Assembly: GCA_023228465.1 (NCBI GenBank)
Contig: JALOBC010000029.1
Location: 1-37,419 of the forward strand
Source: Dokdonella sp.
Lineage (GTDB): Bacteria; Pseudomonadota; Gammaproteobacteria; Xanthomonadales; Rhodanobacteraceae
Direction of reading: 5' to 3'
Length of the DNA stretch: 37,419 nucleotides
Shown: positions 26,465 to 34,500 of the stretch, piece by piece
How the letters are laid out: every line of letters begins with the position of its first letter
Numbering within the stretch: the stretch's first letter is position 1
Notes under the pieces: generated by a model
Databases searched by the model: none
Told to the model about the DNA's origin: nothing
What the model saw: the letters and a program-made list of their open reading frames with translations, nothing else
Translations under genes and position numbers: made by a program

Positions 26465-27253
26465 TCACTTCGAGGCGCTGGCAGTTCCCGCGCCGGCGGT
26501 ATGCAGACCTTCGACATAGGAAGCCACGGCCGCGATATCGTCCTTGCCGAGCGCATGCGCGATGGCCGGCATGATCTTGGCATTGGTGTCGCTGCCCCAG
26601 GTCGCGCCCTCCTGCCACTCGGTGAGCTTGGCGGCGACGTAGTCGGTCCACTGCCCGGCCAGCTGCGGATACGCAGCGCCAGCCATGCCGCGCCCGTCCG
26701 GGCCGTGGCAGGCCATGCAGGCGGGCACGCCGGCCTTGGCATCGCCACCGCGCCAGAGTGCCTCGCCACGCTTGGCCAGGGTTTCGTCGGCGACTCCGGC
26801 CATGGCGGTCTTGCTGGCGTAGAAGGCGCCCAGGTCGTGCATGTCCTGGGTCGACAGCGGCATGGCAAAGCCGAGCATGATCGCGTTCTGGCGCTGCTGG
26901 GACTTGAACAGTTCCAGCTGGCGCGCGATGTAGGCCTCGTTCTGGCCGGCCAGCTTCGGATACATGGCCAGCGCCGAGTTGCCGTCCGCGCCGTGGCAGG
27001 CGCCGCATACGGCTGCCTTGGCCTCACCCGCCTTGGCATCGCCGTACACGACCGTGCCGTGGGCGGCCGGTGCGGCCGGTGCCGGTGCGGCTGGCGGCGC
27101 AGTCTCGTTTGCTGGCGCCTCGGCTGGTGCCGGCTCGGCCGCCGCTTCGCCCGCCGGCGGGTTGGCCTGGGTTTCCTGCGCCACCGCCCAGCCTGCGGCG
27201 AGCAACGCCATCAGCACGATGGCGAGCCGAACAACAAGATGCCGAAAGCTCAT
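26465..27253 (-). CDS. Di-haem cytochrome c4
   Basis: 262 residues with a signal peptide (cleavage near AVA/QE at 25-26). A linker of about 40 residues rich in Ala, Pro and Glu (about 28-66) precedes two class I cytochrome domains with CGACH at 83-87 and CMACH at 179-183. Likely Met axial ligands lie in FAMPLS and IMPAI. Cytochrome c4 carries electrons in the periplasm from the bc1 complex to terminal oxidases, and the maturation machinery attaches haem to the CXXCH cysteines. The unusually long low-complexity linker may tether the haem domains. It has a strong sigma-70 promoter (27328-27356) and is divergent from engB. It heads the long minus-strand gene run. Confidence 0.93.
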   Translation of the reverse strand: MSFRHLVVRLAIVLMALLAAGWAVAQETQANPPAGEAAAEPAPAEAPANETAPPAAPAPAAPAAHGTVVYGDAKAGEAKAAVCGACHGADGNSALAMYPKLAGQNEAYIARQLELFKSQQRQNAIMLGFAMPLSTQDMHDLGAFYASKTAMAGVADETLAKRGEALWRGGDAKAGVPACMACHGPDGRGMAGAAYPQLAGQWTDYVAAKLTEWQEGATWGSDTNAKIMPAIAHALGKDDIAAVASYVEGLHTAGAGTASASK

Positions 27254-27327
27254 ACACTTGACTCCGCAGGCTCGAGGATGATCGGGTTTGCATCAATGCC
27301 GCAGTGAGCGCGGTGTGCAATCGCGGG

Positions 27328-27356
27328 ATTATCCCTGCGTGCCCGAAGGCGGTCAA
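27328..27356 (-). promoter_or_regulatory. Sigma-70 promoter of the cytochrome c4 gene and following run
   Basis: On the minus strand -35 TTGACC (27356 to 27351), a 17-bp spacer, and -10 GATAAT (27333 to 27328). Predicted start near 27321 gives a leader of about 68 nt. It lies in the region divergent to engB. Confidence 0.75.
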
Positions 27357-27385
27357 ACCGCCGCCCGTGACGGAATCCGGATTCA

Positions 27386-28027
27386 ATGACGTCCCACGCC
27401 TTTCGCCAGGCCAGTTTCCTGACCAGTGCGAACCGCCTTGGCCAGTTGCCGCCCGACCGCGGTGCCGAGGTTGCGTTCGCCGGTCGTTCCAATGCCGGCA
27501 AGTCCAGCGCGCTGAACAGCATCTGCGACCAGCAGGGCCTGGCGCGTACCTCGCGCACGCCGGGGCGCACCCAGATGCTCAACGTGTTCGTGCTGGATCC
27601 GGCGCGCCGCCTGATCGACTTGCCCGGTTACGGGTATGCCAAGGTGCCGGCGGCGATGCGCGATCACTGGCGCGGCGTCATCGACACCTACCTGCGCACG
27701 CGCGTTTCGCTCAAGGGGCTGGTGCTGGTCATGGACGCGCGCCACCCGCTGCGCGAGTTCGATCGTGACATGCTCGCCTTCGGTGCCGCCAGCGGCCGGC
27801 GTTGCCATTGCCTGCTGACCAAGGCAGACAAGCTCTCACGCAGCGAAGGCATGCGTACCCTGGCTGCGGTGCGCCAGGCCTTGGCCGCCGAATTTCCTGA
27901 TGCCAGCGCCCAGCTGTTCTCGTCCAGCAGCAAGTCCGGCGTGGCCGAAGCGCGCAGCCTGCTGACCCAGTGGCTGTTTGCCGACGCGGCCGACGCGACC
28001 GGCAACGGGCCCGACGCCAGCGACTGA
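27386..28027 (+). CDS. engB: Ribosome biogenesis GTP-binding protein EngB/YihA
   Basis: 213 residues, typical size. P-loop GRSNAGKS at 33-40, switch segments SRTPGRTQ and DLPGYGYAKV, and the guanine-specifying TKAD. EngB/YsxC GTPases are needed for assembly of the large ribosomal subunit. It is divergent from cytochrome c4, as in many gamma- and betaproteobacteria. The start codon at 27386 has only a weak ribosome site. The C-terminus is low-complexity, acidic and Ala-rich. Confidence 0.96.
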   Translation: MTSHAFRQASFLTSANRLGQLPPDRGAEVAFAGRSNAGKSSALNSICDQQGLARTSRTPGRTQMLNVFVLDPARRLIDLPGYGYAKVPAAMRDHWRGVIDTYLRTRVSLKGLVLVMDARHPLREFDRDMLAFGAASGRRCHCLLTKADKLSRSEGMRTLAAVRQALAAEFPDASAQLFSSSSKSGVAEARSLLTQWLFADAADATGNGPDASD

Positions 28028-28131
28028 GATCCGGGCCGCACGGCCTTGCGTGCGCGCGGGTCGGGTCGCTCTTCCCCTTTGCAGTGCTCCCGGTTGCCCC
28101 CATAGTGGCGACATCCAAGCGAGACCGACCC

Positions 28132-29520
28132 GTGTCCGGACCTTCCAGCGTCGAGGAAACCCCCATCGCCAGCCGCGCCGTGCTGGTCGATTACATTGCC
28201 GCGGGCGAAAAGCCGGTTGCGGATTGGCGCATCGGCACCGAACACGAGAAGTTCGGCTTCCGCCTTGCCACGCCCGCCACCCCGCCGGACCAGGCCCTGC
28301 GCCCGCCCACCTGGGACGGCCCGCATGGCATCCGTACCCTGCTCGAAGGCATGACGCGCTTCGGCTGGCAGCGCGTGGAGGAACACGGGCGCCTGATCGC
28401 GCTGGTGCGCGAGGCGGCATCCGTCACCCTGGAGCCGGCCGGGCAGCTGGAGCTTTCCGGGGCGCCGCTGGCAACCATCCACGAGACCTGCGCGGAAGTC
28501 TCGGGTCACCTGCGCGAGGTGAAGACCGTCGCCGACGAGCTGGGACTGGGCTTCCTTGGCATGGGCTTCCAGCCCAAGTGGCGGCGCCAGGACATGCCGT
28601 GGATGCCCAAGGACCGCTACTCGATCATGCGCAACTACATGCCCCGGGTCGGCTCGCTCGGGCTGGACATGATGACCCGCACCTGCACGGTGCAGGTCAA
28701 CCTCGATTTCGCCAGCGAAGCGGACATGGTGAAGAAGTTCCGCGTGGCGCTGGCGCTGCAACCGGTCGCCACCGCGCTGTTCGCCGATTCGCCCTTCACG
28801 GAAGGCCGGCCGAACGGCTTCCAGAGCTACCGCTCGCACATCTGGACCGATACCGATCCCGACCGCACCGGCATGCTGGATTTCGTCTTCGAGGACGGCT
28901 TCGGCTACGAGCGCTGGGTCGATTACCTGCTCGACGTGCCGATGTACTTCGTGCACCGCGGAAGCGAGTACCTGGACCTGGCCGGCTGCTCGTTCCGCCG
29001 CTTCCTGGACGGCGACCTGGCGGAACTGCCGGGAGAGCGTCCCACCCTGCGCGATTGGGCCGACCACATGACCACCGCGTTCCCCGAGGTGCGCCTGAAG
29101 AAGTATCTTGAAATGCGCGGCGCCGATGGCGGGCCATGGAACCGGCTGTGCGCGCTGCCCGCGTTCTGGGTGGGCCTGCTGTATGACGACGCCGCACTGG
29201 ACGCCGCCTGGGATCTGGTCAAGGATTTCACCCGCGCGGAGCGGCACGCGCTGCGCGACGGTGTGCCGCGCAATGCATTGAACCTGCCGTTCCGCCGCGG
29301 CCACGTGCGCGAGCTTGCCGACGCAGCACTGAAGATTGCCGCCGAAGGCCTGCGCCGGCGCGCGCGCCTGACGCCGGCCGGCATGGACGAACGCATCTTC
29401 CTCGACGCCCTGCTGCAGATCGTCGATGCCAACCAGACGCCGGCCGAGCGCAAGCTGGAACTGTTCCACGGCGCCTGGCAAGGCAATGTCGACCACGTGT
29501 TCCGCGAATTCGCCTATTGA
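28132..29520 (+). CDS. gshA: Glutamate-cysteine ligase (plant/proteobacterial type)
   Basis: 462 residues from the GTG at 28132; an in-frame GTG at 28105 adds nine. It catalyses the ATP-dependent first step of glutathione synthesis. Family features are WRIGTEHEKFGF near the N-terminus, LEPAGQLELSGAP, FLGMGFQPKWRR, TCTVQVNLDF, HIWTDTDPDRTGM and the LRDWADHMTTAFPEVRLKKY region of the class found in plants, alpha- and some gammaproteobacteria. It is unrelated to the E. coli GshA group in sequence. It lies 104 bp after engB and 19 bp before a small gene, suggesting an operon with it. Start remains slightly uncertain because both GTGs have weak sites. Confidence 0.94.
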   Translation: MSGPSSVEETPIASRAVLVDYIAAGEKPVADWRIGTEHEKFGFRLATPATPPDQALRPPTWDGPHGIRTLLEGMTRFGWQRVEEHGRLIALVREAASVTLEPAGQLELSGAPLATIHETCAEVSGHLREVKTVADELGLGFLGMGFQPKWRRQDMPWMPKDRYSIMRNYMPRVGSLGLDMMTRTCTVQVNLDFASEADMVKKFRVALALQPVATALFADSPFTEGRPNGFQSYRSHIWTDTDPDRTGMLDFVFEDGFGYERWVDYLLDVPMYFVHRGSEYLDLAGCSFRRFLDGDLAELPGERPTLRDWADHMTTAFPEVRLKKYLEMRGADGGPWNRLCALPAFWVGLLYDDAALDAAWDLVKDFTRAERHALRDGVPRNALNLPFRRGHVRELADAALKIAAEGLRRRARLTPAGMDERIFLDALLQIVDANQTPAERKLELFHGAWQGNVDHVFREFAY

Positions 29521-29539
29521 CTTCCCGGGAGGTAACGCG

Positions 29540-29710
29540 ATGACCGATCCGCTTGCAAACCTCGCCACCGATGTCGCCGGCCTGCACGACGAACTGGCGC
29601 GCCTGCGCGCCGAGCTCGCCGAGCTGCGTGACTACATCGGCGAAGTGCCGATGATGGAATGCGGCATCACTTCGTTCGAGGAATGGAAGCGCGAGCGCGA
29701 GGAAGCCTGA
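29540..29710 (+). CDS. Small coiled-coil protein, 56 residues, unknown function
   Basis: 56 residues with a near-ideal ribosome site (GGGAGG, 6 bp before ATG). The first half is heptad-like: LANLATDVAGLHDELARLRAELAEL splits into an amphipathic helix with Leu at a/d positions. The second half (YIGEVPMMECGITSFEEWKR) contains a Cys and ends in a charged EREEA tail. I do not recognise a family. Position between gshA (19 bp upstream) and the PLP decarboxylase (44 bp downstream) implies co-transcription. A small adaptor or dimerising regulator is only a guess. Coding is supported by spacing, ribosome site and continuous codon use. Confidence 0.7.
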   Translation: MTDPLANLATDVAGLHDELARLRAELAELRDYIGEVPMMECGITSFEEWKREREEA

Positions 29711-29754
29711 ACGCGTCGACCCGGCGCGCGCCGCCACCGCTATCGCAAACGAAG

Positions 29755-31209
29755 ATGACCGCCACCGATTTGAGCACCGATCCCGCGACGCTCGAACTGT
29801 CCCCGGCCACGATGCAGGCCATGGGCGAGCGCGTCCTGGCGCGTGTGCTGGCGCATCTGGCGGCGCTGCCCGAGGCGCCCGCGCGCGGCGACTTCGCGGG
29901 TATCGAGGCGCTGTGCCGGAGCCTGCGCGAGGCGCCGCCCGAGCAGGGTGCGCCGCTGGAAAGCCTGCTTGCGCCGCTGTTCGAGGAGTGGATTCCGCGC
30001 TCCTTCAACACCCCGGCGCCGGGCTACCTGGCCTACATCCCCGGCGGCGGCGTGTATCCGGCCGCGCTGGCCGACTTCATTGCCGCCACCACCAACCGCT
30101 ACACCGGCATCTGGCAGGCTGCGCCGGCCCTGGTGCAGCTGGAGGCGAACACGCTGGAATGGTTGCGCGAATGGATGGGGTTCCCGCCCGCGGCGCGCGG
30201 GCTCTACACCACGGGCGGTTCGATGGCGATGTTCAACGCCATCGCCTGTGCACGCGAACGGCTGCTCGGCAGCGACATCCGGCGTGGCACGCTGTACGTT
30301 TCCTCGCAATCCCATCACTGCATCGCCAAGGCGGCGCGCCTGGCCGGCATCGCGCATGACCGGGTGCGCGTGATCGAGGTCGATGCGGCCTACCGGCTGC
30401 GCGTGGATGCCCTTGCGCGCGCCATCGCCGCCGACCGGCTGGCCGGACTGACTCCGTTCATGGTGTTCTCCAATGCCGGCACCACCAACACCGGTGCGGT
30501 CGATCCCATCGATGCGGTGGCCGACCTTGCCGCGCGCGAGGGCCTTTGGCACCACGTCGACGGGGCGTATGGCGGCTTCTTCCACATGGTGCCGGAACTG
30601 CGCCCCCTGCTGGCCGGCCTGTCGCGCGCCGATTCGCTCACGCTCGATCCGCACAAGGGCCTTTTCATCCCCTATGGCACCGGCGCCCTGCTGGTGCGCG
30701 ATGGCGAAGCGCTGCGCGCCCTGCATTCATCGACGGCCGGCTACCTGCCGGAAAACCAGAACGAGTTCTACGATCCGGCGCAGTACGGCCCGGATCTTTC
30801 GCGCGGTTTCCCCGGCCTGCGCATCTGGCTGACGCTCAAGCTGTTTGGCGCTGCGCGCTATCGTGCGGCACTGGCGGAGAAGCGCGCATTGGCCCTCCGG
30901 GCGGCGGAACGCGTCGCCGCCATTCCGGGCATCGTGATGGATGCGCCGCCGGCCCTGTCGCTGTTTGCCTTCCACCTCGAAGGTCCGGCCCTGGCCAGCC
31001 TGGAGAGCCGGAACGCCGCAACCCGCGCCCTGATGGAGCGCGTCACCCGCCGCGGGCGGGTCATGCTGACCGGCGCCCAGGTCGGCGAACGTTACCTGGG
31101 CCGGGTGTGCGTGCTGAGTTTCCGCACCCGCCAGGCCGACATGGATGCCTGCGTGCAGCAGCTTGCCGAGGAAGCCGCCGCCCTGCTCGGCGGTACCCAC
31201 GCGACCTAG
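29755..31209 (+). CDS. Group II PLP-dependent amino-acid decarboxylase
   Basis: 484 residues; the ATG at 29755 is preferred over an upstream frame overlapping the 56-residue gene. Fold type I signatures are the GYLAYIPGGGVYPAALADF region, TGGSMAMFNAI, SQSHHCIAKAARLAG, the PLP-contacting VFSNAGTTNTGAVDP, HVDGAYGGFF and the lysine in DPHKGLFIPYG near residue 300, expected to form the Schiff base. The family includes aromatic-L-amino-acid, glutamate, histidine and 2,4-diaminobutyrate decarboxylases. The HKG form, rather than the HKW seen in animal AADC, and the general layout suggest a bacterial group; substrate is not determinable. It follows the 56-residue gene and gshA in the same direction. 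Confidence 0.93.
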   Translation: MTATDLSTDPATLELSPATMQAMGERVLARVLAHLAALPEAPARGDFAGIEALCRSLREAPPEQGAPLESLLAPLFEEWIPRSFNTPAPGYLAYIPGGGVYPAALADFIAATTNRYTGIWQAAPALVQLEANTLEWLREWMGFPPAARGLYTTGGSMAMFNAIACARERLLGSDIRRGTLYVSSQSHHCIAKAARLAGIAHDRVRVIEVDAAYRLRVDALARAIAADRLAGLTPFMVFSNAGTTNTGAVDPIDAVADLAAREGLWHHVDGAYGGFFHMVPELRPLLAGLSRADSLTLDPHKGLFIPYGTGALLVRDGEALRALHSSTAGYLPENQNEFYDPAQYGPDLSRGFPGLRIWLTLKLFGAARYRAALAEKRALALRAAERVAAIPGIVMDAPPALSLFAFHLEGPALASLESRNAATRALMERVTRRGRVMLTGAQVGERYLGRVCVLSFRTRQADMDACVQQLAEEAAALLGGTHAT

Positions 31210-31231
31210 CCCGGCCGCTTGCCCGGCACAC

Positions 31232-31477
31232 TCAATCGATGGCCCAGCCCGCCGCGATGATGGCGTCGATGCTGGCGAAGCCGAGGGTGGTGTCGCGCCC
31301 CTTGCACCGCAGGACCAGGCGACCGGCCAGCAGGTCCGACACCTCGAACCAGCCGTAGCCTTCGCTGCGGTGTTTCATGTGCACTCGCCCATCGGGCGTG
31401 AGCGGCAAGGATTCCAGTGCGGCACGCGTCTGTTCGCGCAAGCTGTCGGACCAGCAGGATGGGGTGGGCTTGGACAT
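31232..31477 (-). CDS. Hypothetical protein, 81 residues
   Basis: 81 residues with no recognised family. The sequence includes SLREQTRAALESLPLTPDGRV, a mildly aromatic centre (SEGYGWFEVSDLLAGRLVLRCKG) and an ending FASIDAIIAAGWAID. It has two Cys, no signal peptide and no membrane helix. The ribosome site before the ATG is weak. It is convergent with the decarboxylase (22 bp gap) and lies 80 bp after the 1357-residue protein in the same direction. Codon use and the balanced composition favour a real gene, but coding is not certain. Confidence 0.55.
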   Translation of the reverse strand: MSKPTPSCWSDSLREQTRAALESLPLTPDGRVHMKHRSEGYGWFEVSDLLAGRLVLRCKGRDTTLGFASIDAIIAAGWAID

Positions 31478-31557
31478 GCGGCGGCTGCTCCAGGACGGTC
31501 ATGCGCAGGATGCGCCATCGATGCGACAATTGATGTCGCATCCTGCCTGCCACCGGC

Positions 31558-34500
31558 TCAGGCGCCGGGCATGGGCGGCTCGCTGTCCGGCAGGTCGATG
31601 CGCGCCACCGGCGCAGTCTGGCGCCAGTAGCCGCCGCGCATCCACGCGGCAAACCCGCGTCGCACCCAGCGCAGCAGCGCGCTGGCCAGCCACAGCGCCC
31701 AGGCCAGCATGGCCAGTTGATAGGCCCACAGTGGCAGACTGATGGCGCGCGCGACGGGCAGCAGGTTGCTGCTCTGGTCGGCGAACCAGCGCAGGTCATC
31801 CTGGGACCAGGAACCATTGCCCGCCACATGCATGTCCGGTTGCCCGAGCAGCCCGTGCTGGATCGAGGCGAACAGGCATGCCAGGGCGACCAGCGTGAGC
31901 AGCGCCAGACCGACCTGGGCGAGATTGAAGAGCCGTGGCGAGGCGATGTCCGCGTGTGCGCGCCGGTCCAGCGCGAACAGCCACGCCACCACCAGCAGCA
32001 GCGCCACCCAGGAAAAGGTGGAGAAGCCCAGGCCGAGCAGGATCCATTCGTGCAGCCGCAGCGGCGAACGACGCAGGCGTGACAGGGCGAATGCAACCAT
32101 CAGCATCACCAGCAGTTCACCCCAATAGAGCACGGCCGGGCCGGCCGCCGGACCGGTCGTGGCGAGCAGCCAGCGGTCCTGCGGCAATTGCATGGCCAGG
32201 TCGATGTTGGCGGCAGGCAGTTCCAGCGCGACGGCCGGCGTGGTCGATGCCGGCGCCACGCGCTGATCCTGCTGGAAGCGGATCTCGAACACCTGCCGGC
32301 CCGGCACCAGGGGCAGGCTCAGCCGGCCCTCGCGCGGGCGCAGGTTGAGCAACTCGCCATTGCGGCTGACGGCCAGCACTTCGGCATCGGCAGGCAGGCC
32401 GATGGCATGTTCGCCGCCCTGGCTGGCGCGCATGGTCAGGTCGAGCGTGCTGGTCGCAGCCCGCTGGCCGACTTGGTGCTGGAGGGTGACGGCGTCGATC
32501 GCGCGCGTTGCGCCGCTCACGGCTTCGGGCCGGTCGATCGCCAGCTGCAGCGTTTCTCCCGGCAGTGGGTGGAACGCGAACTCGTGTGGCGCATCCGGGT
32601 TGCCGGACTCTTCCGGCGCACTGGCGGGCACGCCCGCATGGGTGAGGTGCCAGACCGGGTTCACGCGCAGCCGCCAGACCTCGGCCCGCGCACCGAGCGG
32701 CGGCGCCACCAGCGCGAGGCGCTCGCCCTTGTCCAGGCTGGAAGTCCAGGCCACTTCCGCCTGATCGCTGGCAAATCCCACCTGCGCCTTGCCATCCTCG
32801 ACGTCGACGCCGGCACTGCTCACGTGTTCGCCGGCGAGCAGCGGCACGCCGACCGCGAAGCCGCCTTCGCGCGGCGCGAGGCGCAGGACGCGGGTGTGGA
32901 CACGCCAGTCCAGGCCAAGCTCCAGCGTCCGTTCGACGCGCACATACGGGTCGAACTGCTGCGCGCCGGTGCCGGGCGCTGGCGCGCCCCGCTCGCGCAT
33001 GCGCACCAGCGTCAGGGTGTCCCCCTGCAGGCGCGCATTGGCGAGGCCACTGGCCTGCCAGCCGCTGCCGGCGAAGTGCAGGCGCATCGGCTGCAGCGGA
33101 AAGGTCAGCGCGATCCGCTCGGCCTCCGCGCCGAAGCGCAGGTCCACCCGATGCACGCCGCGTGGCAGTGCCAGCAGCCAGGCTTCGCGGTGCCGGGCAA
33201 TGCCCTCGCGCGGCGTGCCATCGACCCGCACGCCGACCAGGGTCAGCGCGCCTGAGTCGAACGGCAACGGTACGGCGCTGGCATGCGCCGCGTGTATCTC
33301 GAGCGCCACCTCGATCGTGCCCTCGCTGGCCGCGACTTCCGCGCTGGCGATGGTGGCGCAGGCCGGTGCGCATTCAGGCGCCTCGCTCAGCCGCGTACGC
33401 AGTTCATCCAGCAGCGTCTGCGGGGGGAAGCCCTGCGCCTGCGCCGAGGGCACCAGGGCCGGCGATGCCAGCGTGAGCGCCGCGATCAGCAACGGCGCCG
33501 CCGCGCGACCGGGCAGGCGCAGCGCCGGGCGCGCCGCGCGCAGCAGCAGGAAGGCGAGCAGGGCCACCAGCACGATGCGCAGGGGACGCACCAGCCACGG
33601 CGGCGCGATCACCAGGCGCACCTCCTGCGCCGGCGTGACCGGTCCGCTCCAGGTCAGTGTGTAGCGATGACCAAGTTGCCAGGCCGGTTCGCCGGCGCCG
33701 GTCTGCATCACCGTGGAGGCGGCGTAGCGGTTCAGGTCGTCGCTCGCCGGCGGCGCGCGCAAGCGCTCGATCATCTTGGGTGGCGGTGCGGCGGGTGCGC
33801 CGCTGCGGGCCGACAACTCCGGCACGGGCGGCGCGGGCGGCGGCGCCCTCCTGGCGACTGATGGCGCCGGCGATTCCAGGTCCACGTGGCTCGGAGCGAC
33901 CGCGCCTTCCAGTTGTGGATACACCGCCTGGCGGATCTGGGCAGCGATGAAGGGCAGCGCGACCAGCACCAGGACGAGCAGCGCGGCGTTGCGCAGCCAG
34001 CCGGTCGCGCGGGCGAGTTTGCCCGGCGGCAACTCGCGTGCGATCAGGACCAGCGTCAGTACCGCCAGCAGGCTCCACAGCGGCGCGCCGGGCTCCTGGT
34101 AGCCGAGCAGCAGGTAGGCGAGCGCGGCGATCCCACCCGCCACGCCCAGTGCACGCCATGCCAGCAGCCCAAGCACGGCGGCGAGGAACACGTCGAGCAG
34201 GGTCCAGCGCGACATCCAGCTGCCCGCCACGTGATCGGCGCCCGGTGCACCGAGCAGGCGATAACCCCAGGGCAGGTGCAGCTGGGTATCGACCTGTTCG
34301 AAACTGTCCTGCCAGCCGAGGATCGGGAAGTGCGCCGCGCCCGGTTCAAGGCGCAGCCCGGCGCCGAGGGCGACCTGCGGCGTACGCCACTCGACGCCAC
34401 TCGACTGCGGCTGGGCGCCGCGCGTGACGAGCAGCGCGGCAGCAGTGCCGGTCGCGGCTTCGGCGCGCTCGAGCACATACGGCGCCGCGGCATCCAGGCG

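Noticed and set aside
26480-27250. Reading the cytochrome c4 frame as part of a longer dsbA fusion (frame open through to 27039)
   Set aside because: The upstream part of that frame is the out-of-frame shadow of cytochrome c4; the second dsbA has its own ribosome site and signal peptide at 26367.
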